Under the pieces are notes generated by a model, which had not been told where the DNA came from, made no database searches, and was given only the letters and a program-made list of their open reading frames with translations. Positions 27,401-34,512 of a DNA stretch of 64,000 nucleotides are shown here, one piece after another. The DNA is from Turicimonas muris (GTDB lineage Bacteria; Pseudomonadota; Gammaproteobacteria; Burkholderiales; Burkholderiaceae_F), in assembly GCF_002221595.1 (NCBI RefSeq), contig NZ_NHMP01000005.1, positions 62,001-126,000 on the forward strand. The letters are read 5' to 3'. A program made the position numbers and the translations under genes. Numbering within the stretch: position 1 is the stretch's first letter; each line of letters opens with the position of its first letter.

Positions 27401-28361
27401 TACGGTACCAATAGACACTGTCAACCGTTGTACCCCAAAGAACTGCCTTTTTACCACCGGCGTTTTCAGCAATGTTGCCTCCGATGGAACAAGCGTAGTT
27501 AGAGTTTGGGTCAACGGCAAAAATCCACCCGTCTTTGGCTGCCTTATCGGCCACTTGTTTATTTACAGCCCCTGCCTGAGCATAAATCGTTGCAGTCGTA
27601 TCGTTTCTGCCACGCAAATGAACCATTTCCGGGGCGGCGATGGCATTGAGTTTTTCCGTATTGATAACAACGCTTTTCTCATGAAGCGGAACCGCACCTC
27701 CGGTATAGCCTGTACCTGCCCCTCGAGGAACAATCGTCAATCCCAAAGAGATACAAGCTTGAACGAGACCTGGAATTTCGGACTCGCTGTCAGGAAACAA
27801 AACCACAAAAGGATAGTGGACGCGCCAGTCCGTGGCATCTGTCACATGCATTGCGCGGGAGAAACCGTCAAAACGGATATTTTCCGACTTGGTATGTTTT
27901 TTCAGTTTTTTTATAACCAAACGGCGAAAATCCCAAGAGCGTTCGAAAGAACTCTTAAATTTTTCAACGGTCACCAATGCTTTCTGAATCAGCTGAGAAA
28001 TCAGCTCTTCGCGCCTAGAAGAACTTCTACCGTCGATTCTCTTTTGGATGGCATTAATACGGTGATAGAGCGCATCAACCAACAAGTCTCTTCTCTTTTT
28101 GTTGAAGAGCATATCCTCCTGCAGATACGGGTTGCGCTGAATGACCCAGATATCTCCCAGCACTTCGAACAACATACGTGCAGAACGGCCCGTTCTGCCC
28201 TTTTGAGCTCTCAGGGTTTCTAAAATGTTCCACGCCTCTTTACCAAGTAAGCGAATGACAATTTCGCGGTCTGAATAAGAAGTGTAGTTATAAGGAATTT
28301 CCCTTTGTCTACGAGTCTCTTCTCGCTCGGTTTCTTTGGCGGTAATTCTTTCCTTTTCCAC
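24435..28361 (-). CDS. Giant FAD-linked oxidase / Fe-S / CCG-domain oxidoreductase (DUF3683 type)
   Basis: The 1308-residue fusion reads as follows. Residues about 1-140 are a basic DUF3683-like region. About 170-450 hold an FAD_binding_4 domain with VPRGAGTGYTGGAVPL near 212. About 480-800 hold the FAD-oxidase C domain with HMHAGDGNVHTNIP near 724 and GAISGEHGIG. Two ferredoxin-like clusters follow, CLRCGKCKPVC near 839 and CTICQKCQKPC near 904. Two CCG domains follow (LCCGYPQ near 1084, RCCGESGTF near 1205). This corresponds to a GlcD-plus-GlcF or Dld-plus-Fe-S architecture in one chain. It oxidises a D-2-hydroxyacid such as lactate or 2-hydroxyglutarate and passes electrons to quinone or a partner. 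The start is GTG 28361 with GGAG upstream. The same long fusion is known in Burkholderiales. Confidence 0.88.
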   Translation of the reverse strand: MEKERITAKETEREETRRQREIPYNYTSYSDREIVIRLLGKEAWNILETLRAQKGRTGRSARMLFEVLGDIWVIQRNPYLQEDMLFNKKRRDLLVDALYHRINAIQKRIDGRSSSRREELISQLIQKALVTVEKFKSSFERSWDFRRLVIKKLKKHTKSENIRFDGFSRAMHVTDATDWRVHYPFVVLFPDSESEIPGLVQACISLGLTIVPRGAGTGYTGGAVPLHEKSVVINTEKLNAIAAPEMVHLRGRNDTTATIYAQAGAVNKQVADKAAKDGWIFAVDPNSNYACSIGGNIAENAGGKKAVLWGTTVDSVYWYRMVGPNGEWIEVTRLNHNLGKIHKQKEVEFEVVYKEGTKDPENAKVLCTEHIKIDGSTIRKPGLGKDVTNKFLGGVPGLQKEGTDGIITSAKFVLYKMPPFTQTLCLEFYGAASNAGPAIYAISQLLDSHPEGVMLAGLEHLDDRYLHAINYAPKSVRAEYPKMVIVGDVIGDNEEAIDRQVEKIKQISLEGNGETFIAKTPEARHQFWQERSKTSAISKHTNAFKLNEDVVIPLDKIGEYTDACERFNIRCSIQNKTDMIDAVEAYLRGPISLGKLAVSSQGLSKEELLKERIPAAIALLDKVKSQWQYVLNHLDENSAEAVAALESLGRVIDESVKSQDKYPALLGLVQNHLLRISWKKEVVAPLYNIFAGDSFEAVREQIKKIHDKVLRGRVFIALHMHAGDGNVHTNIPVNSDDIDMLRIANEAVVYVMGVAKKLGGAISGEHGIGMTKVEFVEPGQFDQFYEYLDRVDPQGHFNKGKLRPEANLSLAYTPSFNLLGHESIIMQNSEAKQISDEIKTCLRCGKCKPVCTTHVPDANLLYSPRNKIIAVSLLLEAFLYEEQTRRGLSQKHFVEFADLADHCTICQKCQKPCPVKIDFGHVTMMMRDMLHRLNKEKKSPAKYFGLKFLEIEKPMLIRAARKGLIEYGFKAQRMAADTLKMAAAPSARRPGFSTGKPTLKEEVIHLVNRKLPKVEIPTTSRKLLDIEETTYVPIIRNKERNEKETVFYFPGCGSERLYSQVSVAVIGMLHDLDIQTVLPPGYLCCGYPQAGNGMKQKSEEIVTRNRVLFHRIANTLNYKDINTVLVSCGTCLHQLKEYNFESIFPGCRVMDIHDFLKEKGIELAGAKNTRYIYHDPCHTPLKEGVPIKTVNQILKPADGSSIELSERCCGESGTFAIGRPDIASQVRKSKEESLKGASAKLKKGDFRGEVKILTTCPGCYQGMSRYSDAVKTTSEFLIVEMMKAKHGKNWMHKVLSEVKDGLIEKVLL

Positions 28362-28554
28362 AGGCCTATCTCCAGGTCATTGTTTAGAAGAATCTTTTTC
28401 TTCGAACTTTTATCAAAGTCAGTGAAAAACATTGTACCTTCTGACCTTGAAAATAGACTGATCTCAATAGAATTTTTCTCGACAAAACAAATTTTCACCG
28501 TTTCTAGTGGTATGTTTAAAAGCTCCTGTAATCAACTATTAACCGGTTAAATCA

Positions 28555-30072
28555 ATGCTTGAACAAGAATATCTTCGCCGCGTTTTAACGGCAAATGTTT
28601 ATGAGGTAGCTAAAGAAAGCCCTCTTCAAAAGGCCACTCTCCTTTCCACCAGAACTGGTAATACCGTACTTCTAAAGAGAGAGGATCTTCAAAGCGTGTT
28701 CAGTTTCAAACTGCGCGGTGCTTTCAACAAGATGTCCAAACTTTCTGAAGAAGAAAGAGCACGAGGAGTTATTGCCGCTAGCGCCGGCAACCATGCACAA
28801 GGCGTTGCCTTAGCAGCCAGCAAACTTGGCTGCAGAGCCGTTATTGTGATGCCGATTACCGCACCTGATTTAAAAGTTAATACAGTACGCCGCCTCGGCG
28901 GTGAAGCCGTCCTCTTTGGAGACTCATTCTCTGAAGCTGCAGCCTATGCCGAGGAACTAAAAAATAGAGAAGGTCTAACTCCAGTTCATCCTTTTGATGA
29001 CCCTGATGTGATTGCAGGACAGGGCACCATTGGTATGGAGATTATTCGCCAAGCCAACGGCAGAAAAATTGATGCAGTGTTTGCCCCGGTCGGCGGGGGA
29101 GGACTGCTTGCCGGTATTGCCGTTTACATTAAGGCCCTATACCCTGAAATTAAAGTTTTTGGTGTTCAAACCGTTGATTCCGACGGCATGCGCCAATCTC
29201 TTGAAAAAGGTGAGCGAATTGAGCTCCAGGATGTCGGCCTCTTCTCCGACGGTACTGCTGTAAAACTCGTCGGTAAAGAAACTTTCAAGCTTTGTGAAAA
29301 ATTCGTTGACGGCATCATCACCGTCACAACAGATGAAGTCTGCGCCGCTATCAAAGATGTTTTCCAAGACACGCGCAGCATTCTTGAACCGGCTGGAGCC
29401 CTTTCTGTGGCCGGCATTAAGAAATACGTCAAAACGAATCAAGTCAAAAACGAAACTTTAGTCGGCATCTTATCCGGTGCCAATATGAACTTCGACAGAC
29501 TGCGTTTCGTTGCAGACCGTGCAGAAGTCGGTGAACACCGCGAAGTACTTTTCTCCGTCACGATTCCGGAAGAAAGAGGATCTTTCAGAAGACTCATCTC
29601 TCTTCTCGGCAACCGCAACGTCACCGAATTCAATTACCGTATTTCCGATGCCAAGGACGCCCAGATTTTCGTCGGCATTCAAACTCAGCATAGAAGCGAA
29701 GCCGAGGAAATCGCCAAACTCTTCAAAGACAATGGATTCCCGTGCTTAGACATCACCGACAACGAAATGGCCAAAACTCATTTGAGATACATGGTCGGCG
29801 GCCACTCTGCATTGGCAACTAATGAGAAACTCTTCCGATTCGAATTCCCGGAAAGACCAGGCGCACTCGGTAAGTTCCTCTCCAGCGTCAATCCTGAGTG
29901 GAATATTTCCTTGTTCCATTACAGAAACCAAGGTGCTGACTACGGCAAAGTCTTAGTCGGTTTGCAGGTTCCTGACAGCGACAGAGAAAAACTCAATGAT
30001 GTCCTCAAGAATCTTGGTTATTCCTATGTTGAAGAAACTGACAATCCGGCTTATAAACTGTTCTTAGGATAA
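28555..30072 (+). CDS. ilvA: IlvA, biosynthetic threonine ammonia-lyase
   Basis: The 505-residue PLP enzyme converts threonine to 2-oxobutanoate, the first step to isoleucine. The PLP lysine sits in SVFSFKLRGAFNKM, and the glycine-rich phosphate loop is APVGGGGLLAGIAVYIK. Two ACT-like regulatory domains follow from about residue 330 (EVLFSVTIPEERGSFRRLISLLGNRN and LFRFEFPERPGALGKFL), the isoleucine/valine allosteric module of the long biosynthetic form. Confidence 0.95.
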   Translation: MLEQEYLRRVLTANVYEVAKESPLQKATLLSTRTGNTVLLKREDLQSVFSFKLRGAFNKMSKLSEEERARGVIAASAGNHAQGVALAASKLGCRAVIVMPITAPDLKVNTVRRLGGEAVLFGDSFSEAAAYAEELKNREGLTPVHPFDDPDVIAGQGTIGMEIIRQANGRKIDAVFAPVGGGGLLAGIAVYIKALYPEIKVFGVQTVDSDGMRQSLEKGERIELQDVGLFSDGTAVKLVGKETFKLCEKFVDGIITVTTDEVCAAIKDVFQDTRSILEPAGALSVAGIKKYVKTNQVKNETLVGILSGANMNFDRLRFVADRAEVGEHREVLFSVTIPEERGSFRRLISLLGNRNVTEFNYRISDAKDAQIFVGIQTQHRSEAEEIAKLFKDNGFPCLDITDNEMAKTHLRYMVGGHSALATNEKLFRFEFPERPGALGKFLSSVNPEWNISLFHYRNQGADYGKVLVGLQVPDSDREKLNDVLKNLGYSYVEETDNPAYKLFLG

Positions 30073-30090
30073 TTAAGGACTGTTTTCATC

Positions 30091-30354
30091 ATGGACCCGA
30101 TCTCTGACAAAAGCGTAGAACAAGTAATGTCGAGGCTTCCTCCGCAAGCCAGAACCGCCCTGCACGTCATGTCTGAAATGCAAAACAGAGAACCGGAAGA
30201 CGTTCTAAGAGATGAAATCAAAAAATATATCGAAGGACGGATCCCTGCTATTGACCTCGAAGGGATCGTCCACGGTATTAAAGACAAAGCCTACACTGCA
30301 GGCTATCTAGTCGGCAGTCTTAGAAAATTTGCCAGAAACTGGAACTCAAGATAG
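30091..30354 (+). CDS. Small conserved-looking protein of unknown function
   Basis: An 87-residue protein starting MDPISDKSVEQVMSRLPPQA and ending in a basic tail. It has no signal peptide, no clear membrane helix and no cysteine. A helical segment REPEDVLRDEIKKYIEGRIPAID is the most distinctive part. It lies 18 bp after ilvA, with AAGGA upstream and the operon terminator after it, so it is probably co-transcribed. I do not recognise the family. Confidence 0.6.
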   Translation: MDPISDKSVEQVMSRLPPQARTALHVMSEMQNREPEDVLRDEIKKYIEGRIPAIDLEGIVHGIKDKAYTAGYLVGSLRKFARNWNSR

Positions 30355-30368
30355 TTCTGAAAAATTGG

Positions 30369-30399
30369 GCCGAGAATTTGTCATAGTTCTCGGCTTTTT
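30369..30399 (+). terminator. Terminator of the ilvA unit
   Basis: GCCGAGAA (30369-30376) pairs perfectly with TTCTCGGC (30387-30394), then TTTTT: a textbook intrinsic terminator. Confidence 0.9.
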
Positions 30400-30452
30400 G
30401 TATCTAGACAAAACAATTCTGAACCTCTATCTCGCCAATAAAAAACCGCCAA

Positions 30453-30726
30453 TAGAACGCTTTGTGTACCGGTCCGAACCAAGGTAAGTACAAGCTTCTC
30501 TATATCTGAGCAGTACACCATCAGCCCGTCATTCTATGACACTCTCGGACATTTCTATACTGACGGAAATCCAGAAGCAGATGATCTCGTTACTTTCGAT
30601 CCAACGGTTTCTCGTTGATGGGGAGAGCAATGACAACTTTCAATTCCTCTGGATCAAGTCCTCTTTTAACAGCCTTCTTGTAGTCTTTTTTGAATGGAGA
30701 ACGATAGTTAACTTAACGCTAAGCAT
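30453..30726 (-). pseudogene. Decayed YafQ-family toxin gene
   Basis: On the reverse strand an ATG at 30726 overlaps the antitoxin stop, as in intact dinJ-yafQ operons. After a frameshift within the first ten codons the frame reads YRSPFKKDYKKAVKRGLD, then INEKPLDRK. A TAA stands where YafQ proteins have the Tyr of KYRDH, followed in the same frame by RDHLLLDFRQYRN and RECHR. After a further shift comes EKLVLTLVRTGTQS, matching the conserved YafQ ending LVLTLVRTGSHSDLF. At least two frameshifts and one nonsense codon make it non-functional. Confidence 0.75.
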
Positions 30727-30988
30727 TTAACGAATCCATGACGTCATCGGCAGTGAAGAAAGGCCAACAAGATCTTTCTCTTCTATCGCTTCCTCGATAG
30801 CTTAGCTTTCATCGTTTCTTGAGAAGGTTTTTCGATTTGAAAAACAAAAGGAAATCCGTTTTTTCTTATCATTGCTTTAGCAAACATATTTATGGCCGTT
30901 GAAGGAGAGAGGTCAATCTCTTCACAGACCTGAAAAATTCAGCCTTAACTTCCGTATCCATGCGAGCGCTGACAGTACAGTAGGCCAC
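30719..30988 (-). pseudogene. Decayed DinJ/RelB-family antitoxin gene
   Basis: Reverse-strand translation from GTG 30988 gives VAYCTVSARMDTEVKAEFF. After a one-base shift it continues QVCEEIDLSPSTAINMF, AKAMIRKNGFPFVFQ and IEKPSQETMKA, the DinJ ribbon-helix-helix pattern. A further shift gives AIEEAIEEKDLVG and another FFTADDVMDSLNA before the stop at 30719. Several frameshifts show decay. A palindrome CTTTTAATAAAAG (31001-31013) upstream may be the old operator. Together with the toxin remnant this explains the otherwise empty 30400-31000 interval. Confidence 0.75.
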
Positions 30989-31047
30989 ACTTAATCCATA
31001 CTTTTAATAAAAGTCTCTTGCATTGTATTACAAAGGCGCAACACGGC

Positions 31048-31074
31048 CGCCTCAGTTCTAAAAGAACTGAGGCG
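31048..31074. other. Strong 12-bp hairpin between the toxin-antitoxin remnant and the M20 peptidase
   Basis: CGCCTCAGTTCT (31048-31059) pairs perfectly with AGAACTGAGGCG (31063-31074) across a 3-nt loop. Neither strand has a T tract after it. It lies about 30 bp beyond the peptidase stop codon and may protect the 3' end of the lysine-regulated message. Confidence 0.55.
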
Positions 31075-31102
31075 ATTTCAGGATCAAACTGGAAAAAGTA
31101 TA

Positions 31103-32248
31103 TTAACCAAGCAGTTTCTTAACTGTCTTGATATAAATATCCAGGCAGTTTCTAACTTGATATGGGTATCCATATTCATTGTCGCCGTGCATATTTCCGC
31201 CGGACGGACCGAAGGTCACGACAGGAATTCCCAACGACACAGCCAAAATATTGGAGTCACAGACAGAAGGGTCGTAGGCGCATGGAAGCTTTTCTCCCGT
31301 TACTTCAGTAAAACTGTCTTGGAGAGCAAGCACAAGCTCATGATCTTCAGGAATAGCGAAAGACTTCATATATGGACTGCTTCTTGGTTTGAGACGCACC
31401 TCTACTTTGTCTTTCAGTCCAAGCTTATCAGCTGCTTCCGTAAGCTGTTTCAGACAGCTTTCTTCGTTCTCTCCGGGGACCACATAGCGGTCAAGGAAGA
31501 GCAGAACTGTATCCGGCACCGTCAAAGTCGCGGTAGTGCCCCCTTCAATGTAACGGACACACCAAGTCCCTTTTTCCAGTTTCGGATGGGTTGCCGTGGG
31601 AAGGGCTTCGATCGCTTCTGCCATCTTGCCTGCCAGAATAATGGCGTTTTCTCCGCTTTCCGGATATCTGCAAGTGTGACCGGCTCGGCCGTGAACGATA
31701 ACTTCAAAGCTTAGTCTGCCGCGGAATCCTACCGCCACATTGTCATAGCGGCATTCGGCCATAATGGCGTAATCGGCATGAATATTATCTTCATCAACCA
31801 ATTGGTAAGTACCTTTGCTGAGGATTTCTTCGTCAGAAACAAAGCATCCAACCAACTTTCCGGAGAACTCATCTTTGTGGTGAGCGAAATACTCCAGCGT
31901 ACAAAGAATATCGGCAAGTCCGCCTTTCATATCCATTGCACCTCGGCCGTAGACCTTATCACCTATTTCAGTTGGTTTAAAGGGGTTGGTATTCCAGTTC
32001 TTTAAGTTGACCTCCACCGTGTCGATGTGACCTATCAGCAGCATGGTTTTTCCCGGTTTTCCGCTATCGAGTTCGCACCAAACGGATGGACGCTGGCGTT
32101 CTTTATCATCGGGGAAATAACTGTAATGCGGTTCTATTCCCATTCCTCTCAGAACTTCAGCAACATAATTAGCGGCATTGATTTCATGACCGTCGACGGA
32201 GTCGATGCTGATGAGGTCGTACCATCTCTTAATAACTGTATCCATCAT
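31103..32248 (-). CDS. M20-family zinc aminoacylase/deacetylase/peptidase
   Basis: The 381-residue metalloenzyme is of the ArgE/DapE/ACY1 type. Two-metal ligands are visible: GHIDTV (about residue 73), GRGAMDMKGG with the bridging Asp (about 97), the catalytic DEE in FVSDEEIL, AECRYD, and a C-terminal His in GGNMHGDNEY. The dimerisation domain lies between. The gene is the second of a two-gene unit under a lysine riboswitch, so the substrate may be an acylated lysine, a lysine peptide or a diaminopimelate-pathway intermediate. It overlaps the transporter stop by one base. ATG 32245 is an alternative start 3 nt away with slightly better spacing to AGGA. Confidence 0.88.
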   Translation of the reverse strand: MMDTVIKRWYDLISIDSVDGHEINAANYVAEVLRGMGIEPHYSYFPDDKERQRPSVWCELDSGKPGKTMLLIGHIDTVEVNLKNWNTNPFKPTEIGDKVYGRGAMDMKGGLADILCTLEYFAHHKDEFSGKLVGCFVSDEEILSKGTYQLVDEDNIHADYAIMAECRYDNVAVGFRGRLSFEVIVHGRAGHTCRYPESGENAIILAGKMAEAIEALPTATHPKLEKGTWCVRYIEGGTTATLTVPDTVLLFLDRYVVPGENEESCLKQLTEAADKLGLKDKVEVRLKPRSSPYMKSFAIPEDHELVLALQDSFTEVTGEKLPCAYDPSVCDSNILAVSLGIPVVTFGPSGGNMHGDNEYGYPYQVRNCLDIYIKTVKKLLG

Positions 32249-33690
32249 TAATCCTTTGCTAAAGCTGCATTACCGGTTAAAACTTCTTCCTCAAGTTTGG
32301 CTTCGTCTTCTTCCATCTTGGCCAAACCAATGCCTGTTAAAGCGTAGACGACAGAGAGAATGATAGAGAGCCAAAGCATCGGAGCAAATGCCATGAATGC
32401 AATATTGGCGACGCCGAGTGTGGAAGCCGTGTAAGAACCTGTTGTAGACCAAGGAACCAACGGAGCAAGGCCTGTACCTGTATCCAACATCATGCGCATC
32501 AAATTCTTGCGGTGGAGTTTGTATTTCGGGAACATATCCTTAGTCATAGAACCGACTACAGGATAGCTGACGTAGTAGGCGCCCGTAATCATAAAGAACA
32601 GAGTGTGGAGGCACATCACACCGAAGCACATGACACGGCTGTTCTTTGCAAACTTCGTAACGTAATCCAATAAAACTTGAGCAACACCGGCAGTTCTCAA
32701 AGGAGCGCCGAAGATAGCGGCGGCCATCAGCAGACCGATTGTACTGAGCATGCTGGTAAAGCCGCCTCGGTTAAGCATCTTATCTACAAATGCCGAATCC
32801 GTATGGACAGAGAAACCGCTATACATGAAGTTCATGATGCTCTTGAGAGTGACGCCTTGAAGAAGCATAGCAATGAAAGCTGCAACGGCAATACCGGCTA
32901 CGAAAGTAGGGATAGTCGGTTTCTTCCAAACGATAAGAGCGATAACTACCAATACAGGAAGCAAGGTAATTGGGCTCAGAACGAAACTCTTTTCAATAGT
33001 GTGAAGAATTTCAGAATAAGTGGCGCCTTCCATTGAGCCGGAGGTAAAGCTCAGGCCGTAAACAAAGAAGAAAATCAAGCTGATGATATAAGCCGGACCG
33101 GTTGAAATCAAAGAATGTTTGATACCTTCAAGCAATGGAGTATCTGTTACGGTGGCTGTAATAACAGGAGAGTCACTAAGCGGGGAAATCTTATCGCCGA
33201 AGAATGCACCGACGCAGACAGCACCAGCAGCTGCTTCAACAGGAACGCCCAGGCCTTCGGCCACACCCATACAGGCCACACCGACGGTAGCCAAAGTTCC
33301 CCAAGATGTACCTGCCAAAGTACTCATTAAAGTACAAAGAATACAGGCAACCGGCAAGAAAAGTTCAGGAGTAATAACCTTCATGCCGTAGTAAATCATA
33401 ACCGGGATGGTACCGGAAGCCATCCAAGCACCGATTAAGACGCCGACTGATAACAGAATTAACATTGCTACCAGCATTGAGGCGATCATATCTTTGATGC
33501 CTTTTTGGATCTCGTTGTAGCTAATGCCGAAGGCACAAGCCATCAAGCACATAATGGCACCGTCAACCGCCAAAACAATTCTGGCGTTGACTTTAAGTGT
33601 CATCAGGCCAAAGAAAATTATTGCAATTCCAAGAAATAGCATTGACATAGCCTGCCAAGGGGCTAGTTGCTTGCTTTCAGAGTTAGCCAT
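32248..33690 (-). CDS. NhaC-family secondary transporter, predicted lysine transporter
   Basis: A 480-residue membrane protein of the NhaC Na+/H+ antiporter superfamily with about 11-12 helices. Typical parts are LMSTLAGTSWGTLATVGVACMGVAEGLGVP, AFFGDKISPLSDSPVITATVTDTP and PLVPWSTTGSYTASTLGV. NhaC-like carriers behind lysine riboswitches have been predicted as lysine transporters (the LysW idea), and the riboswitch here (33799-33956) fits that rather than sodium exchange. GGAGG 5 nt before ATG 33690 sets the start; the in-frame GTG at 33708 lies upstream of the ribosome site. Confidence 0.85.
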   Translation of the reverse strand: MANSESKQLAPWQAMSMLFLGIAIIFFGLMTLKVNARIVLAVDGAIMCLMACAFGISYNEIQKGIKDMIASMLVAMLILLSVGVLIGAWMASGTIPVMIYYGMKVITPELFLPVACILCTLMSTLAGTSWGTLATVGVACMGVAEGLGVPVEAAAGAVCVGAFFGDKISPLSDSPVITATVTDTPLLEGIKHSLISTGPAYIISLIFFFVYGLSFTSGSMEGATYSEILHTIEKSFVLSPITLLPVLVVIALIVWKKPTIPTFVAGIAVAAFIAMLLQGVTLKSIMNFMYSGFSVHTDSAFVDKMLNRGGFTSMLSTIGLLMAAAIFGAPLRTAGVAQVLLDYVTKFAKNSRVMCFGVMCLHTLFFMITGAYYVSYPVVGSMTKDMFPKYKLHRKNLMRMMLDTGTGLAPLVPWSTTGSYTASTLGVANIAFMAFAPMLWLSIILSVVYALTGIGLAKMEEDEAKLEEEVLTGNAALAKD

Positions 33691-33727
33691 TTGTTCCTCC
33701 AGGGACACTAAATATTTATTTCACAGG

Positions 33728-33800
33728 GTTGAGCCTTCCGGTCTCAACATAGTTAATGTGTCTCTGCGAGTTAGGATGAGGTATATCTGTTGAGTTCCGG
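33728..33800 (-). promoter_or_regulatory. Candidate expression platform of the lysine riboswitch
   Basis: Reading the message strand, CCGG-aa-CTCAACA (33800-33788) can pair with TGTTGAG-a-CCGG (33749-33738). The first strand uses bases of the 3' side of aptamer helix P1, so the two states exclude each other. The second strand can instead form GTTGAG/CTCAAC (33748-33743 with 33733-33728). No T tract follows, and the ribosome site at about 33696-33700 is close, so control of translation is more likely than termination. Confidence 0.55.
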
Positions 33801-33956
33801 TAGCGCTCCACTAAAAAGTGACAGTCCGCAAGATGTTCTCTTACGGCCCAGCGTCATTACCTCCGGAGCAGATAATGAAACTTCGGCGGGTTTTCCTTTC
33901 TGCATCTCTCAATTCTCCGAGAAGAGATGCATACTGATAAAAACCGCTCCTCTACC
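33799..33956 (-). ncRNA. Lysine riboswitch aptamer (L box)
   Basis: On the reverse strand the conserved core appears in order: GGTAGAGGAGC at the 5' side of P1, then CAGTATGC, a GCATCTC/GAGATGC arm, CAGAAAGG, CCCGCCGAAG, GCTGGG, and ACTGTCAC...GTGGAGCGCTACC closing P1. These match the L-box consensus AGAGG-GC, AGUA, GAAAGG, GCCGAAG, CUGGG, CUGUCA and GGAG element by element. Length (158 nt) is usual. It lies about 110 nt before the NhaC-type transporter and explains the long gap 33691-34131. Confidence 0.95.
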
Positions 33957-34131
33957 TTTACTAATAATCCTATTCCTAAAATGTAAAGAAAAATTACTTT
34001 CTAGGAACTATCGATCTACTTATTTTCCCGAACCTTTCTTTGGTTATAGGTCCTGAAGCTGTTGGGTGATTTGAAAATTGAATACAAATTCAAAAGACGC
34101 CCTTAACGAACTTACCTTTCTTTTGAATAGG

Positions 34132-34512
34132 TTAACTTTTGCGCCTTCTCCAAAACAGATAAGCTCCGCAGCCGATAAATAAGACCAGAAAACCTGCAGG
34201 AAGAACCCACAAAGCTATCGTGGAACCATTCATCTCAGGAGCATAACGAATCTGCTGGCCGTACTTGTTCGCAAAAATTTTGAGAATTTCTTCTTTTGTT
34301 TTACCTTCCTTTAGGAGCTGGAAAATCTCAGCCTTCATTCTTGAGGCTTGCGGCAATTCCGATTCATATAAATTCTGATTTATAGAATCAGGACAACGCA
34401 GTTCTTTAGAAATTTGGATCGCTTCCTGCGTGATGGAAGGACCGCTTTGGGCCCAAGCTTCTGACAAGACTGCGCAGAAGAAAGCGCATCCAAGGAACCA
34501 CTTTTTAAACAT
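34132..34512 (-). CDS. ccmH: CcmH-like cytochrome c maturation protein with an altered CxxC motif
   Basis: A 126-residue protein with a Sec signal (MFKKWFLGCAFFCAVLSEAWA), a periplasmic domain and a C-terminal membrane helix with basic tail (ALWVLPAGFLVLFIGCGAYLFWRRRK). This is the CcmH/CycL layout. The thioreduction motif LRCxxC reads LRCPDS (Cys40, Ser43), so only one of the two redox cysteines remains. AGGAG before ATG 34512 defines the start; the longer frame to 34569 lies inside ccmF. The gene overlaps ccmF by 8 bp. Confidence 0.85.
   Translation of the reverse strand: MFKKWFLGCAFFCAVLSEAWAQSGPSITQEAIQISKELRCPDSINQNLYESELPQASRMKAEIFQLLKEGKTKEEILKIFANKYGQQIRYAPEMNGSTIALWVLPAGFLVLFIGCGAYLFWRRRKS

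Noticed and set aside
27252-28223. A 323-codon plus-strand frame opposite the giant oxidoreductase gene
   Set aside because: It is antisense to a region with unmistakable FAD-domain motifs and contains no recognisable domain.
31048-31074. Strong hairpin considered as a bidirectional intrinsic terminator
   Set aside because: No T tract on either strand; listed as a stabilising hairpin instead.
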